Shown: positions 32,101 through 42,172, counted from the first letter of the stretch. The stretch is 64,000 bases of DNA from Cydia pomonella (GCF_033807575.1 NC_084723.1:4903247-4967246), one strand, 5' to 3'. The notes: generated by a model from the letters alone, not told the origin. A program made the numbers and translations.

Positions 32101-32938
32101 ATAGTTCATCCGGTTAGAATGCAATACAGCAATGTAGTTGAATCAGGAATTTCACCTTACAGCAATGTAGTTGGATCAGGAATTTCACCTTACGGAATAT
32201 AGTTGAATCAGGAATTTCACGTTACGGCACAGCTGAATCAGGAATTTCAGTTATCGCGGAAGTAATGCGGCGAACGTCACACAATTTCTCAAGGAAATAA
32301 AAAAACAGATACTCAGGCGAAAATATCGCAATGCCATGGACGATAGAGAAAGGACGACAAACTTTTATGGCAGAACTGTTGCCAAAGTGATCAGCTTTCA
32401 GCTTTAAATAATAATTCCTAAACTTACATGAACTATAGAGGTATAATAATATAAAGATGAAAATGGGGGGGGGGGTTAGCAAATAACCCGACCAAATTAC
32501 GTAGGTTGCTTATAGTACGTTGTCAGGAATGTTAAAACATGTTTTTAATTTTGTCCCATTGCATGTGTTCTGACCCTCAGCCCTATGTTCTGGCACCCGC
32601 TTTAAAAGTCTTATTTTCCTTTTCAGTTTGCCCGGCACGCAGAAGTGGTAGTAACAGTGACAGAATCAATAATCAAACACCTCATGAAAGAACTCGGTCG
32701 ACGCTACCCCCAGGCAAAGAGACAACCCAAGTCATTAAAGAAGGTCATCAGAAACCTCAAGCAGAAACTTGAGAACTATGTCCACGCGCAGAAACCACTA
32801 CGCACGAGACCACCTGAAAGCAGTAATGGAAAGAAAGGAAGAAAAGGAAAGAAAGGAAGAAAAACGAAAAGGATACGTAAAGTAAAGAAAAATAAAAAGA
32901 AACTTCGTGTGTTCGATAAAGTTTACAATGAAATATGA
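29080..32938 (+). CDS. Small secreted highly basic protein, three exons, function unknown
   Basis: Exons 29080-29154, 31977-32051 and 32627-32938 join in phase 0 and give 153 residues. Exon 1 starts at an ATG preceded by an in-frame TGA at 29050 and encodes a signal-peptide-like MGNFPAIILLVCFIGTSG. Exon 2 reads EDSLNEILTVESKLQNNG and exon 3 starts FARHAEVVVTVTESIIKHL. Exon 3 then becomes strongly basic (KKGRKGKKGRKTKRIRKVKK) and ends VYNEI. No Cys is present in the predicted mature chain, and no known family is recognised. An acceptor-like site at 29030 suggests a non-coding exon further upstream. Exons 2 and 3 could equally serve as the 3' end of the CAP gene, whose last donor is also phase 0. 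Confidence 0.6.
29258..29330. repeat. Dispersed repeat, GGGACCGTGCGCGTTG family
   Basis: GGGACCGTGCGCGTTGTAGG and CTGCCATCTTGTGG recur at 31371-31530 (GGGACCGTGCGCGTTGAACC, CTGCCATCTTTTGG) and in part at 36403-36540. Confidence 0.55.
29446..31208. mobile_element. Foldback element (GCGTAGCCAACG family) split by a hAT insertion
   Basis: The left part reads GGTGCGTAGACAAGATGCC to TTGTATCTCGCC. The other arm resumes as TACGTACC after the insertion. Together they rebuild a foldback of about 145 bp. Confidence 0.75.
29577..31192. mobile_element. hAT-type element, 1616 bp, no transposase recognised
   Basis: Ends TAGGGAATGC and GCATTCCCTA are flanked by an exact 8-bp duplication ATCTCGCC (29569-29576 and 31193-31200). 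Subterminal CCGGTTAACCGG and TTACCGGTAA repeats lie at both ends. The interior is AT-rich with no long frame, so it is a non-autonomous element despite its length. Confidence 0.9.
31211..31338. mobile_element. Foldback element, GTCACTATGCCTGTCAC family
   Basis: GCGGTGGCAGCATGGTTGC and ACCGTGCTACCGCCGC form the outer arms. Confidence 0.75.
31560..31900 (-). pseudogene. LINE C-terminus and 3' end, decayed
   Basis: On the minus strand LPRTAKLWNDRLLYFL resembles the conserved C-terminus (RTA.LWN.LP) of Jockey/CR1-like elements, and CSNPSDIAG-like sequence follows. It lies just before the exon at 31977. Confidence 0.6.
31977..32051 (+). CDS. Basic secreted protein, exon 2 (or internal CAP-gene exon)
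   Basis: Acceptor caattttcag and donor AGA|gtgagt enclose exactly 25 codons reading EDSLNEILTVESKLQNNG and AALEHDR, phase 0 at both ends. Confidence 0.68.
32126..32248 (+). repeat. Tandem repeat, four units of about 33 bp
   Basis: Units of 33, 33, 32 and 29 bp share TTGAATCAGGAATTTCAC. The array is in the intron between exons 2 and 3 of the basic protein gene. Confidence 0.88.
32627..32938 (+). CDS. Basic secreted protein, terminal exon
   Basis: Acceptor ccttttcag leads to 103 codons and a TGA at 32936-32938. The first half is amphipathic (SIIKHLMKELGRRYPQAK, VIRNLKQKLENYVHA). The second half is a Lys/Arg/Gly run made largely of GGAAAGAAAGGAAGAAAA-like DNA, so part of it may have arisen by purine-repeat expansion. 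No nuclear or enzymatic motif is evident beyond the basic tract. Confidence 0.72.
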   Translation, partial: FARHAEVVVTVTESIIKHLMKELGRRYPQAKRQPKSLKKVIRNLKQKLENYVHAQKPLRTRPPESSNGKKGRKGKKGRKTKRIRKVKKNKKKLRVFDKVYNEI

Positions 32939-33099
32939 TTATGATTAGAGAAAATTTTCAAAAGAAGAAAAAAAACATTAACAGCATTATATGGATTTGT
33001 ATTCATTGATTGTTATTATACTCGTATCAAACCTAAAGTCCTAGATTCCTATTTAGTTTTTAAGGTTCAAAGGGTAGACTAGACAAACAGGCATATTCT

Positions 33100-33425
33100 A
33101 ATTTTTTTTATACTACGTCGGTGGCAAACAAGCTTACGGCCCACCTGATGGTAAGCAGTCTCCTTAGCCTATGTACAGTCAGCATCAAAAGTAGCGGATC
33201 AAACAACGTTTCAAAAGTAGTAGATACTGTAGCAGCTTAACAAAAAGTGATGGTTCTATATGCAGAACAACGATATATAAAATATACTTTTGAACGTAAA
33301 TTTTAGAAATTGATCTATAATTAGAAAAAATCTGGAATATCAGATAGTTTTGGCGCGTTGTTTTATCCGCTACTATTGATGCGCTTTACCGGCCCTAAAC
33401 CCCCCCCCCCCCCCCTCCTCGCTCG
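33100..33425 (+). repeat. Dispersed LINE 3'-end repeat, GGTGGCAAACAAGC family, interrupted
   Basis: TACTACGTCGGTGGCAAACA and CTGATGGTAAGCAGTCTCC at the left and a C run plus CTCGCTCGTTGAGGTCTGC at the right match the 6555 copy. About 190 bp between them is a separate insertion. Confidence 0.55.
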
Positions 33426-33429
33426 TTGA

Positions 33430-34260
33430 GGTCTGCAACAGTCAAAAGTGACATTTTTGGTTGAAGAAATTTCACTTTTGACACTGACGGATCCGATCCA
33501 TATCTAATCCAGATCGAATTCTAAACCTATAATTAAAATTAGAATACGGATACCGGACCATGAGCTCCTTTAGAAGATGGTAAGAAATGTAAGGTTTTCC
33601 TAGTGTGAACAAAAGACGTGACAAATAAGTTGTAAATTATTGGGTATCATTCCAATAATAATGTAAAACAATCTGTCGTTTACCTTACATATCGAAACTG
33701 GATAATATACATAGATTATTCCTTAGAGAAAGCTAACTTTAGTCGAAGTCTGTCTGCCAATAGCGAGGTTGATAATCATACCAAGATTTGACGTTTAAAG
33801 TACGGAGACAAGTGAAATTTACTTATTCGGCTTCTCTACCTGTCATTATACATTCATGATTAGATTAGATTAGATTAGATGATTTATTTCATGAAAGACA
33901 ATTACATAATAAATTTGCATTGATGTCAAAAATATAAGAAATTCTATCATGATCGTCAAAATAAAATAAAAATGAAAATAATAACAGTACTAATGAAATA
34001 AAATTATAGCTCCAATAAGGATTGTCAATACAATTAGAATAACAGTAAGTAGTTAAATACTTACAAAATCCAAAATATAAATTTACAATGTCAAAACTTA
34101 CGAAAATACGAGAACAATAAAAATAAAAATAAACACTAATAAAAGAACAAACATAATAGGCATGAAGAAAAGTTTATATTGTCTATTCCTCATAACAGCA
34201 CTTGTACTAAACTAAAACGATACGAAACGAAACGATGTAAAGTTTTTTCTTATTCATTTT
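33430..34260. other. Gene-free stretch with (GATTA)n
   Basis: A short GATTAGATTAGATTAGATTA run lies at about 33858-33880. Nothing else was recognised. Confidence 0.45.
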
Positions 34261-34264
34261 GTCG

Positions 34265-34440
34265 TAATCATAGAAAAAGTATTTTATGCAACGTTGTATA
34301 AGTAAGTCAAAAAATGCTCGGATCGTATTCCCATATAATGTTCTCCAACGCCAGCGGCTTCGACTCACATTACATTGTAACCCACGCCACTCGCCATTTT
34401 TACCCTTCTTATACAACGGTTGCATAAAATACTATTACGG
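34265..34440. mobile_element. Foldback element, TATTTTATGCAACGTTGTATAAG
   Basis: TATTTTATGCAACGTTGTAT and ATACAACGGTTGCATAAAATA are inverted. The open frames on both strands here (34207-34657) are explained by this. Confidence 0.65.
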
Positions 34441-34480
34441 TTGCATAAAATATGAGATTATTTGCAAAAAAATGAACTTA

Positions 34481-34612
34481 GGGTCGGTTGCACCAAACCG
34501 TCTGTCACCGTTAAAGCGTTCGCTAAATTTTATTTATTGTATGGGAAGTTTCATACCTCACTGCTGTCTGACGTTGATCACGTCCGCTAAGTGTGGTTGG
34601 TGCAACTGGCCC
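34481..34612. mobile_element. Foldback element with TTA duplication (Harbinger-like)
   Basis: GGGTCGGTTGCACCAAACC and GGTTGGTGCAACTGGCCC are inverted and flanked by TTA at 34478-34480 and 34613-34615. A 3-bp TTA duplication suggests the PIF/Harbinger group. Confidence 0.72.
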
Positions 34613-34854
34613 TTAATTGTTAATCGATGTTTTATTATTATAGTCAGAATGATTTGAGTCAATGTCAACTGTCATTTATAGTTATTAATGCAATTGAGAT
34701 AAGAATAACTGAACTGAAAGAGGTTTTCAAATAGTTAATGAATGAGCTAATGCTTTTAATTAATAATGTTTTAAGTTTCAAGGATGAATCACATTTGTTA
34801 TGATTTAGAATCGCTTGAAATCGATATAGATAGAGCACTTGAGTCGATATTTTT

Positions 34855-35065
34855 TTAATGATACAGGAGGCAAACGAGCAAACGGATCATCTGATGGTAA
34901 GTGATTACCACCGCCCATGGATCCCCGCAACACCAGGGGGGTTGTAAGTGCGTTGCCAACCTTTAAGATAGACGCTCTTTTCTTGCAGGTTTGATTGTAG
35001 TATCGGTCCGGAAATACCGCAGGCGACAGTTAATTCCACAGTTTAGCTGAATAGCTGTTTAAAAT
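34855..35065 (+). repeat. Dispersed LINE 3'-end repeat, second type
   Basis: GGAGGCAAACGAGCAAACGG, ATCATCTGATGGTAAGTG and GTTGTAAGTGCGTTGCCAAC form a recognisable retroelement tail, followed by TTCCACAGTTTAGCTG as at 31790. Confidence 0.6.
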
Positions 35066-35100
35066 TGTTTGTGTGTTTGTTCTGTTTGTAGCTGTTTAAT

Positions 35101-35123
35101 GTGTGTGTGTGTGTGTGTGTGTA
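35101..35123 (+). repeat. (GT)n microsatellite
   Basis: About 11 GT dinucleotides in a row. Confidence 0.95.
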
Positions 35124-35239
35124 TTTAATTAATACACTAGCACTAGTACGTCTTTGCCCCCGAAAAACCGGGTTGTGTTGATGATTATTCATATTGATCA
35201 AGGTACGAATAGGTATTAAAATAAATAGTTCAACATTTT

Positions 35240-35986
35240 CTATGCTTTAATATGTACAACAATATCAAATAGTTTCCTTCTTTTCACATAATCCGCAGAC
35301 TTAATCATCTTTTTTCTCGGTTTTCTTTTCTCGATATTTCTCGATTTGTCATGTTGTTGTATTTTGCCTCTTCTATATTTCACCGATTTGGGTTCTCTCG
35401 TATCTCTATTCTCATTTGTTTCTACGATATTATCTCTTCTTGATTCTGTCAGCTCATTCGATCTTGCGTCAAACTCCGACGAGACAACTATATCATTTGT
35501 TTTAACGACATTATCTTTGCTTCTTGATTTCACCGGCCTACGCACTCTTTTGTCATACTCTAATGAAACAACATTTTCATTCGTTTCGTCGACATTTTGG
35601 CTTCTTTTAGATTCCGCTATACTAGTCACTTTTGTTACATATTCGTTTGTTATGGCTCTATTGTTTGGTCTTCTTGTGGCATACTCCAACGAAACTACTC
35701 TGTCGTTCGTCTTAACAATATTATTTCTTCTTTTAGATTTTATTTGTCTAGGAACTGGGTTATACTTTTTCTTTTTTCTCTTTCTTTTTGCAGCTTTTTC
35801 TTTAGTTTTTACGATATTATCTTTCCTCGATTCCAACAGACTATTCATTATTGTGTCATAGTCTAATGAAACAACATTTTCGTTCGTTAATACCATATTA
35901 TCTGGTCTTTCAAATTCCGCTGCCCTAAGCACTTCTGTGTCATACTCCAAAGAAACAACTGTATCGTTCGTTTGTACGTCTAATTC
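35240..35986 (-). CDS. VVSLEYD-repeat gene, terminal exon
   Basis: A 249-codon open exon begins at the acceptor ttgtttcag and ends KLFDIVVHIKA and TAG. The divergent internal repeats, all in one frame, argue for a real protein. Confidence 0.65.
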   Translation of the reverse strand, partial: ELDVQTNDTVVSLEYDTEVLRAAEFERPDNMVLTNENVVSLDYDTIMNSLLESRKDNIVKTKEKAAKRKRKKKKYNPVPRQIKSKRRNNIVKTNDRVVSLEYATRRPNNRAITNEYVTKVTSIAESKRSQNVDETNENVVSLEYDKRVRRPVKSRSKDNVVKTNDIVVSSEFDARSNELTESRRDNIVETNENRDTREPKSVKYRRGKIQQHDKSRNIEKRKPRKKMIKSADYVKRRKLFDIVVHIKA

Positions 35987-36264
35987 CTGAAACAATAATT
36001 ACTTATGAGATATATGAAAGCTATTTACTTCTATTTTTATGTTACATATATTACACTAAAATATAACTCTAAAACTAAAAGATATTTAAACCTATTTACA
36101 AAAATATTTTAAAGTAACTTTGAAAGGCAAAAACGATTTCGTTTATTTTTAATTAAATAAAAACGAGGGCATATCATAGATAGAGACTAAAATATAAACA
36201 GCAGTCATACATTTTCATAAATACCTCCAAATGACTCGCCGCTAATCTTTTGTTTTGCTTGTAC
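35240..36264 (-). CDS. Unrecognised Lys/Arg-rich protein with repeated VVSLEYD motif, 5' incomplete
   Basis: Two exons join in phase on the minus strand: 36225-36264 (one base plus YKQNKRLAASHLE, donor GAG|gtattt) and 35240-35986 (acceptor attgtttcag, 248 codons and a TAG). The long exon repeats a unit of roughly 25-45 residues containing NIV.TND.VVSLEYD, at least five times with much variation (VVSLEYDTE, VVSLDYDTI, VVSLEYATR, VVSLEYDKR, VVSSEFDAR). Basic stretches such as AAKRKRKKKKYNP lie between them. No known domain, signal peptide or transmembrane segment is visible in this part. A first exon ending with two bases of a codon should lie further right and was not found. The exon structure is plausible; the function is unknown. 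Confidence 0.6.
36225..36264 (-). CDS. VVSLEYD-repeat gene, upstream exon
   Basis: A minus-strand polypyrimidine tract ending ttttccag precedes 40 nt that read YKQNKRLAASHLE in the frame of the long exon, followed by GAG|gtattt. It is short, so chance cannot be excluded. Confidence 0.45.
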
Positions 36265-36640
36265 CTGGAAAAAGCTAAAAACCTCTTTATGAAGAATTGT
36301 TGTCATACCTACCTACCATGGAAAGTGATTGTTCGAATTCACCTTTTGGCCTAAATCGGAAACTTAAAATTGACATTGACACTTCACGTTAAAGCAGTTG
36401 TGGTTGTTGTAGGTTCTGTCATCTTGTGGCGTAAATTAGATACTTAAGCTTGGTATTTACATTTCGAATCAATAAACAAGGGACTCTTGTGCTCTCCCCT
36501 AGAATTCATGCACGCTTATTATGTTTGACACCCTAATTTTAGGGTCTGTCCTAATTTCGGTAATATTATTGGTGGCCTGTTTGTCGCTTATTTGCTATGA
36601 ATTAAAATTGATAGTGCCAACTAAGCAATATCAACTATAA

Positions 36641-36757
36641 AGGGACCCACTGATTACCAGTTCGCCTGTCATCGGCCCGTCAGTTATTCGCGATGGTCAG
36701 TTTTTGCAAATAACTAACAGGCCGATATCGTCCGGAGAACTGGTAATCAGTGGGCCC
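36641..36757. mobile_element. Foldback element, CCCACTGATTACCAGTTC
   Basis: GGGACCCACTGATTACCAG and CTGGTAATCAGTGGGCCCC are the arms of a hairpin of about 117 bp, with a further internal pair around CGGCCCGTCAGTTATT and AACTAACAGGCCG. Confidence 0.8.
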
Positions 36758-36912
36758 CTCAAAACTGCCATAAAATTGCTCCAAAAGTTGTTTCAAAATT
36801 AGAAATATATGGTAGGTATGATGATATAGGTATATTCAGATTTAAAGTAGACCATCACTACTGTCATATTGTAACACTTAAATGGGGTTGCTACATAGTT
36901 TTCATATACATA

Positions 36913-37061
36913 TAAAGCCCGACCAAAAATATATGATCATTGTCAAGAGGGCGCTGTTATTCTCATGTATAGGGTGACAGTTCAGTTTAGTGTGAAAAAT
37001 TTAGTTCCTATGAAATTTCGCAATATGGCGCGTGATCATATATTAGTGGACAGGCTTTAAA
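36913..37061. mobile_element. Inverted-repeat element, AAAGCCCGACCAAAAATATATGATC
   Basis: AAAGCCCGACCAAAAATAT and ATATTAGTGGACAGGCTTT are inverted. The body (GTCAAGAGGGCGCTGTTATT) recurs at 42050-42172, where the right end is missing. Confidence 0.75.
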
Positions 37062-37549
37062 AACTGTTGGAGCACAATTACCCAGTGGGGAGCAAAGTAG
37101 GCACATTTTACGGTACAATGTTATATATAAATAAAAAACATCACTCAAGTATCTTTAGTCGATTATCACTTGATATGTTTCGTTCCATTTCGAAGATGTA
37201 CAGGTTTAGAAGATATGCCGGATAGTGAGTGATTGTGACTTTTAAATACGCGAGTGCCCCATTTTTTAAACAATTTCAATACATGAACTAACCACTGGGA
37301 CATTTTCTTATCTGCTGTAACATGTATTCATACTTTACTTACTTGATAATCTTCATTATTACACAGAATGTATAAATCAAGCACTAAAATCGTTTCAAAC
37401 GCCGTTATAATGTTCATTTACACGTCTCCAAATTAGCAGTTCCGGACGATACAGGAAAACCGTCATTAAATCAAGTTTAGTGATGTTTTGTAAACATCGA
37501 GTTAAACAACCTTATACAGCGTGTACCTATTTCTGATATCGTTGTTGTC

Positions 37550-37753
37550 CTAAGGCACCCCATAAGTGCAAAGGGCCTTCACAAGCTCACGCCACGCCTT
37601 TCTATCTTCAGCTCGCCGTCTGGCTTCACTCCAGCTCAACCCGACCGCTCGTAGCTCACCTAGGACGGACCGTTGCCAAGAGTGTACAGGGCGTCCAGAG
37701 CCACGGCTTACGTCCGGCGGTTTCCAACCGAAAGCGATAGTTGCGTTATTCAT
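37550..37753 (-). pseudogene. Non-LTR retrotransposon C-terminal fragment
   Basis: On the minus strand SGRPVHSWQRSVLGELRAVG, then LSWSEARRRAEDRKAWREL, is the conserved GRP...W...D...L..... AEDR..WR tail seen at the C-terminus of several LINE reverse transcriptases. The rest of the element is missing. Confidence 0.75.
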
Positions 37754-37759
37754 TTCCTA

Positions 37760-38570
37760 TCATCGTATTTTTGCTATGACCACATAATCATAGGGTAGAT
37801 TTTGTATAATATGGGCGAATTTTATTTTTCCATAAAAAATAATGCAGTAAGCAATAAATCACTACTTTGCTTTAAGAGAGAATAGCTTTGCGATCCTAGC
37901 GAAATAACGGTACTTTTTCTATGAAATTCCATTTTGGGAGAAAACTTTTCCACTAACCAAATCTTAACAAATCACTTTGAATTTGATGTCGATCGCTTCA
38001 GCATAATATATTCTTGGTTTATATTATATATTCCAATTTTGAACAATAGGAAAACCTACAAACCTAGTTTTTCATTGTGTCAATAACATACTAAGAAATC
38101 ATATGGAGAATGGAAAATATTTAGAAAAGGAAAAATGTTTTCTCTTTTTACACATTTTCATTTAGCTTCACCGCGTATCTTCTTTGTATACATCTATATA
38201 TATGTGCTTCAAATCTTGTAACTTAAATTTGAACCACTTCCTGGTGTCTGTTTGAGCTGAAATTTGGTATACATCTGTATTTCCGATGACAATGCAATAG
38301 TATACTAAAATGGAGCTGATCTGATGATGCAGACGGAAGGTAGCCAAAGGAATTCTACGATGGGAAAACTTAAACACATTGAGGTTAGGCTCATTTGAAA
38401 AGTCTCGAGAAGTACTTGATAGACATACAAAAAAAGAGAAAGTGCAGTCGGCAATTAAAGTGTGTCAAAAATATTTTTGACGGTTACTTGTTGTATTGAC
38501 GATCGCCTGGTAACTTACTATGCTCTTGTAGTTAAGACTAAATTAAAAAATAACAATAAATTAAAATTCT
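37760..38570. other. Gene-free stretch
   Basis: No supported coding or repeat feature seen. Confidence 0.4.
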
Positions 38571-38571
38571 G

Positions 38572-38865
38572 ATGCCTATATACGTCCCACTGCTGGGCAC
38601 AGGCCTCCTCTCATGCGCGAGAGGGCTTTGGCTATAGTCCCCACGCTAGCCCAATGCGGATTGGGAACTTCACTTACACCTTTGATTTTATTCGCCGATG
38701 TACGCTGGTATCCTAACGATGTTTTCCTTCAACGAAAAGCTAGTGGTAAATATCAAATGATATTTCGTACATACGTTCCGGAAATCTCATTGGTACTAGC
38801 CAGGATTTGAACCCGCGACCTCCGGATTGAAAGTCGGACTTAATATCCACTCGGCCACCACCGCT
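38572..38865 (-). repeat. tRNA-derived SINE, family B
   Basis: On the minus strand it starts AGCGGTGGTGGCCGAGTGGA (box A, tRNA-Ser/Leu-like), followed by GGTCGCGGGTTCAAATCC (box B). The body contains AAATATCATTTGATATTT and it ends in CCCAGCAGTGGGACGTATA plus an A/T tail. It is not a working tRNA because the 3' half does not fold back onto the 5' end. Confidence 0.8.
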
Positions 38866-38869
38866 TTAA

Positions 38870-40085
38870 ATTTTTTTAAATCTTATACAATTGTTTTATA
38901 TCACTAAAACCTACATCTAGTTTAAGTTTGCGGTCTTATCAAAATTACACACTGTATACTTGTTAAAGATCAGAAGGGAAATTCAACTCCTTTGAGTTAT
39001 GACCAGTGACATGCCCATTTAAAATGTAATTTAATTAGCATTGTCACCGGTAACTGTCAAGTTTTGATATTCCAAATTTAGACAAACTAGAAGTTTAAAC
39101 TGATACGTAAAATAACATCATTACATCACAAACAGTAAGTCTCAATAGGTCATTCGAGTAGAAGTCAAGATAAATTATCTAAGTATCTAAATTAAATAAA
39201 CACACTGGTTTCACACCTCTATAGCGATAATTACTGAATTAAAAATGGAACAATATACTGATGAAACTGATGGTACTAATGGAATATTTACGTTACTACT
39301 CGTAATTTATAAAATAACTTCAGCTTACTTTAAGAGGAAACATTAGTAGCCGTTTTTTTCATACAAACGTTCTCGACAGTTTGCTCTCTGGATGTTGGAC
39401 CTAGATGAATATATTTTTTAATTAATTCAATATCTATATGTTTTGCTTTTTTTGATATTCTTGTCTTATACGAACTAGGATACTTTAAAAAGCGCTTAAA
39501 ACGGCAAAATAAATACGACGTAAATAAATGCCTAGTATACAAAATCTGCAACAATAAACGCAAAAATCAAAACGGTCAGACACAGATCATTTCTCATTCC
39601 GTTCCCAAAATTTTAATTACGATTGGTTAAGCTTTGGAGGAGGAAAATGTCGAGAACGAATTGTCGATTTCTGTTATTTTTCGCCTAAAAGCTGCAGTTG
39701 TCTTTATCGCACCAATTTTATGAGCCGCCCCCACCAGCGCGACGGAGATATTTACCTAAAATTCTCAAATCTGAGAAGGGGCTCGGCTGCTATTTCCTCT
39801 TAACTAGGAACTGCAAAACCATTTAAAACGAAAATATACATCTTCATATCCATCTATATATATCAAGATTACGATATTCGAATAACTTAAGGATCTCGTA
39901 TTTTTTATCTGTAATGAAACCATTTTTCAACTGTCCATGACAGTGGGTGTTATTCTGAGATTTTAATTTGATCCTTAAACAGGCCTGACGCTTTTTTTAC
40001 TATTAAATATTGACAACGCGTTAATAGCACAATATTTTTTTGTTTTTTTTTTTGCTTACAATATTTAAATTAAGCCCTATGGTCG
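38870..40085. other. Gene-free stretch
   Basis: No supported exon; the 77-codon minus frame at 39330-39563 lacks any recognisable feature. Confidence 0.4.
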
Positions 40086-40299
40086 ATATATAAAATAAAT
40101 CAAAATAAAATAATAATAATTTATTTCAGGCTTATTTTCTAGCCCATGACACAATGAGACAAACATATAACGACACAATGGCATAAGTACTATATAGGTA
40201 AATTAAAATAAAAGCAAAATTAAATACAATAAAAAATAATTAAAAATGAATAGCTTAGGATTAAATTATAAATGTCAACAGGAATGAATTCCAAAATCT

Positions 40300-40510
40300 T
40301 ACTCAGGTACGTCATTTAGCCCAGTTACCCATAACTCCAACAACTGGTGCATGCAATGACAACCAGTGTCCCATAAATGGACCGTCAAGCCTGTCGTCGA
40401 CGACTGCCAGCAGGGCGCTGCCGCCGGCGCGCGCACGTCCCGCTTCTGAAGTTGCTCTCTTGCGCATGGTGGTGTGATAACAATCCACACGCCCCTCGGC
40501 GAACATATGC
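40300..40510 (-). repeat. GC-rich fragment with overlapping frames, probable retroelement remnant
   Basis: On the minus strand ACTTCAGAAGCGGGACGTGC and GACAGGCTTGACGGTCCATT give two short open frames (for example DDRLDGPFMGHWLSLHAP). It is followed by an A/T-rich tail near 40090, as in retroposed copies. The identity is not certain. Confidence 0.35.
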
Positions 40511-40729
40511 CCTCTGCCAGCTACCAGGGATTTTATAACTAGCTATACATACTCATAGATTTTTTATTGTTAGTCAGTCCTTTACTATATGTAATCGTCG
40601 ACATAATAAAACCACCGTTTAAGTTATAAAATAAAGCCATTTATTCGATTTTATATAAGAAAAGAGTGAAATGAGGTTCTAAAATAAAATATTACTCATA
40701 TTATGCTATATTTATTTTATTTAAACTTT

Positions 40730-40830
40730 ATTGCACAAAATATATACAACAATGTACAAATGGCGGACTTAATGCCAAATGGCATTCTCTACCAGTCAAC
40801 CATAGGGCCAAACATCACCTATATGAGTTT
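40730..40830 (-). repeat. LINE 3'-end repeat
   Basis: Inverse of the type at 22480: AAATGGCGGACTTAATGCCA, AAATGGCATTCTCTACCAGTC. Confidence 0.6.
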
Positions 40831-40929
40831 TTTCTTCATAGTATAGCACAGCAGTGGCCACATACCAACCATTTGTTTTGATCCCAATCAGGCAGAGGTC
40901 ATATGTGAACCACGAACTTTTAAAAAAAA

Positions 40930-41880
40930 TGTCATAAATTTTGACATACTACACATACATTAATATGCAACCAAAAAAATATTACAACACATAGCACTTA
41001 CCGTATTTTTTTTTTCGGTAAATCAGCAACATTTAGCGGGAGAAATGGAGAAAAACGATTTTCTAACAAATTGAATTTGACAAGTAAAACTTCAAAGAAA
41101 TTTGTTTTGGCACATGATTTTTTTGCGTTCGGAGATCGGTTACTTTATACACTTTACGTAAATTACATTATGTGGTCCTTGTAGTAAATCTACTTGTTAT
41201 AATAATTATATATAACTTCCCTATCGCTCTTATCAGAAAGTGTCCGTAAACCATGTAGACCAAATAACCCCTTATCCCTTACTCTCTCCTAGTTTTTAGA
41301 CTTTTTAATAACATAGTCGGGTATCAATCTCGAAGTCCAACGAAACCAGGAACTAAACAAGATGGCGGCGCTATTTTAGAATATCGCCCTGTCAATTTGT
41401 ATGATTAATCTGCCCGGAGCCGGTGATGTCAGTCAGACGAATGGATGGTCGCCGCAGAGATCGTTTTGGGTGTTTTAATCACGATTCTGTAACGCCCTAG
41501 ATTGATAGCTAAGAAAGGAATTTAATACTCGTACCTGGATCTTTATTAAACCACCCACGGCACCCACCATTTGGGTAAACTATAAAATGATGTTTTTGTT
41601 TCTATTTCACACTGTTTACTTATAAGTACCTACTTGCTTTGATTTCGTCGATCGAAGTTTTCATTTTCTTATAAGACTCAAAGTCTCTCTCCCCACCCAC
41701 ATTTCGGAGTTGATTAAAGCTAATGATAGGGACATCCTGGTGGCCCTGATTTCTTATTGTAAGATTAACAATTTAAAGTTTTAATGTTTTGATTGTAACA
41801 CTAATATATTGTTTTTCATGTTTTTAATAGTCTAGTAGTTGTGAATTGTTTTCTCTAACCCATACTAACCCTTTTGATTT
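40930..41880. other. Gene-free stretch
   Basis: No clear feature apart from the possible 33-nt exon that follows. Confidence 0.4.
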
Positions 41881-41884
41881 ACAG

Positions 41885-41917
41885 GAATATTCACTCGGAT
41901 TAGGAACTGTAGCTCTG
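41885..41917 (+). other. Possible isolated 33-nt exon
   Basis: Acceptor gatttacag and donor CTG|gtaaga enclose exactly 11 codons (EYSLGLGTVAL), phase 0 at both ends. No partner exons were found nearby, so this may be chance. Confidence 0.22.
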
Positions 41918-42049
41918 GTAAGAATTCGCGTTCCGAAATTTTTGTTTATTTTTAATTTATTATATTATTATTGTTAACATAAATCGACATGACACTGGCA
42001 AATTAATAAAAAGCCATATAAAAAAAATACAACGTGGGTGTCATACATA

Positions 42050-42172
42050 TTAAAGCCCGAACAGAAATATAGGATCATTGTCAAGAGGGCGCTTTTATTC
42101 TCATGTATAGGGTGACAGTTCAGTTTAGTATGAAAAATTTAGTTCCAATGAAATTCCGCAATATGGCGCGTC
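42050..42172. mobile_element. Partial copy of the 36913-37061 element
   Basis: Matches from AAAGCCCGA to CGCAATATGGCGCGT and then stops. Confidence 0.72.

Noticed and set aside
32645..32772. 77-codon frame overlapping the basic protein's last exon in another frame
   Set aside because: The frame used by the exon has the consensus acceptor, longer reading and phase match.
35346..35861. 171-codon plus-strand frame opposite the VVSLEYD gene
   Set aside because: Very Leu/Phe/Ser-rich mirror of the Lys/Glu/Asp-rich minus-strand exon; no start context or splice sites that help.
38780..38865. Possible tRNA-Ser or tRNA-Leu gene on the minus strand
   Set aside because: Box A and B are good but the copy continues into a SINE body and lacks a paired 3' acceptor arm.
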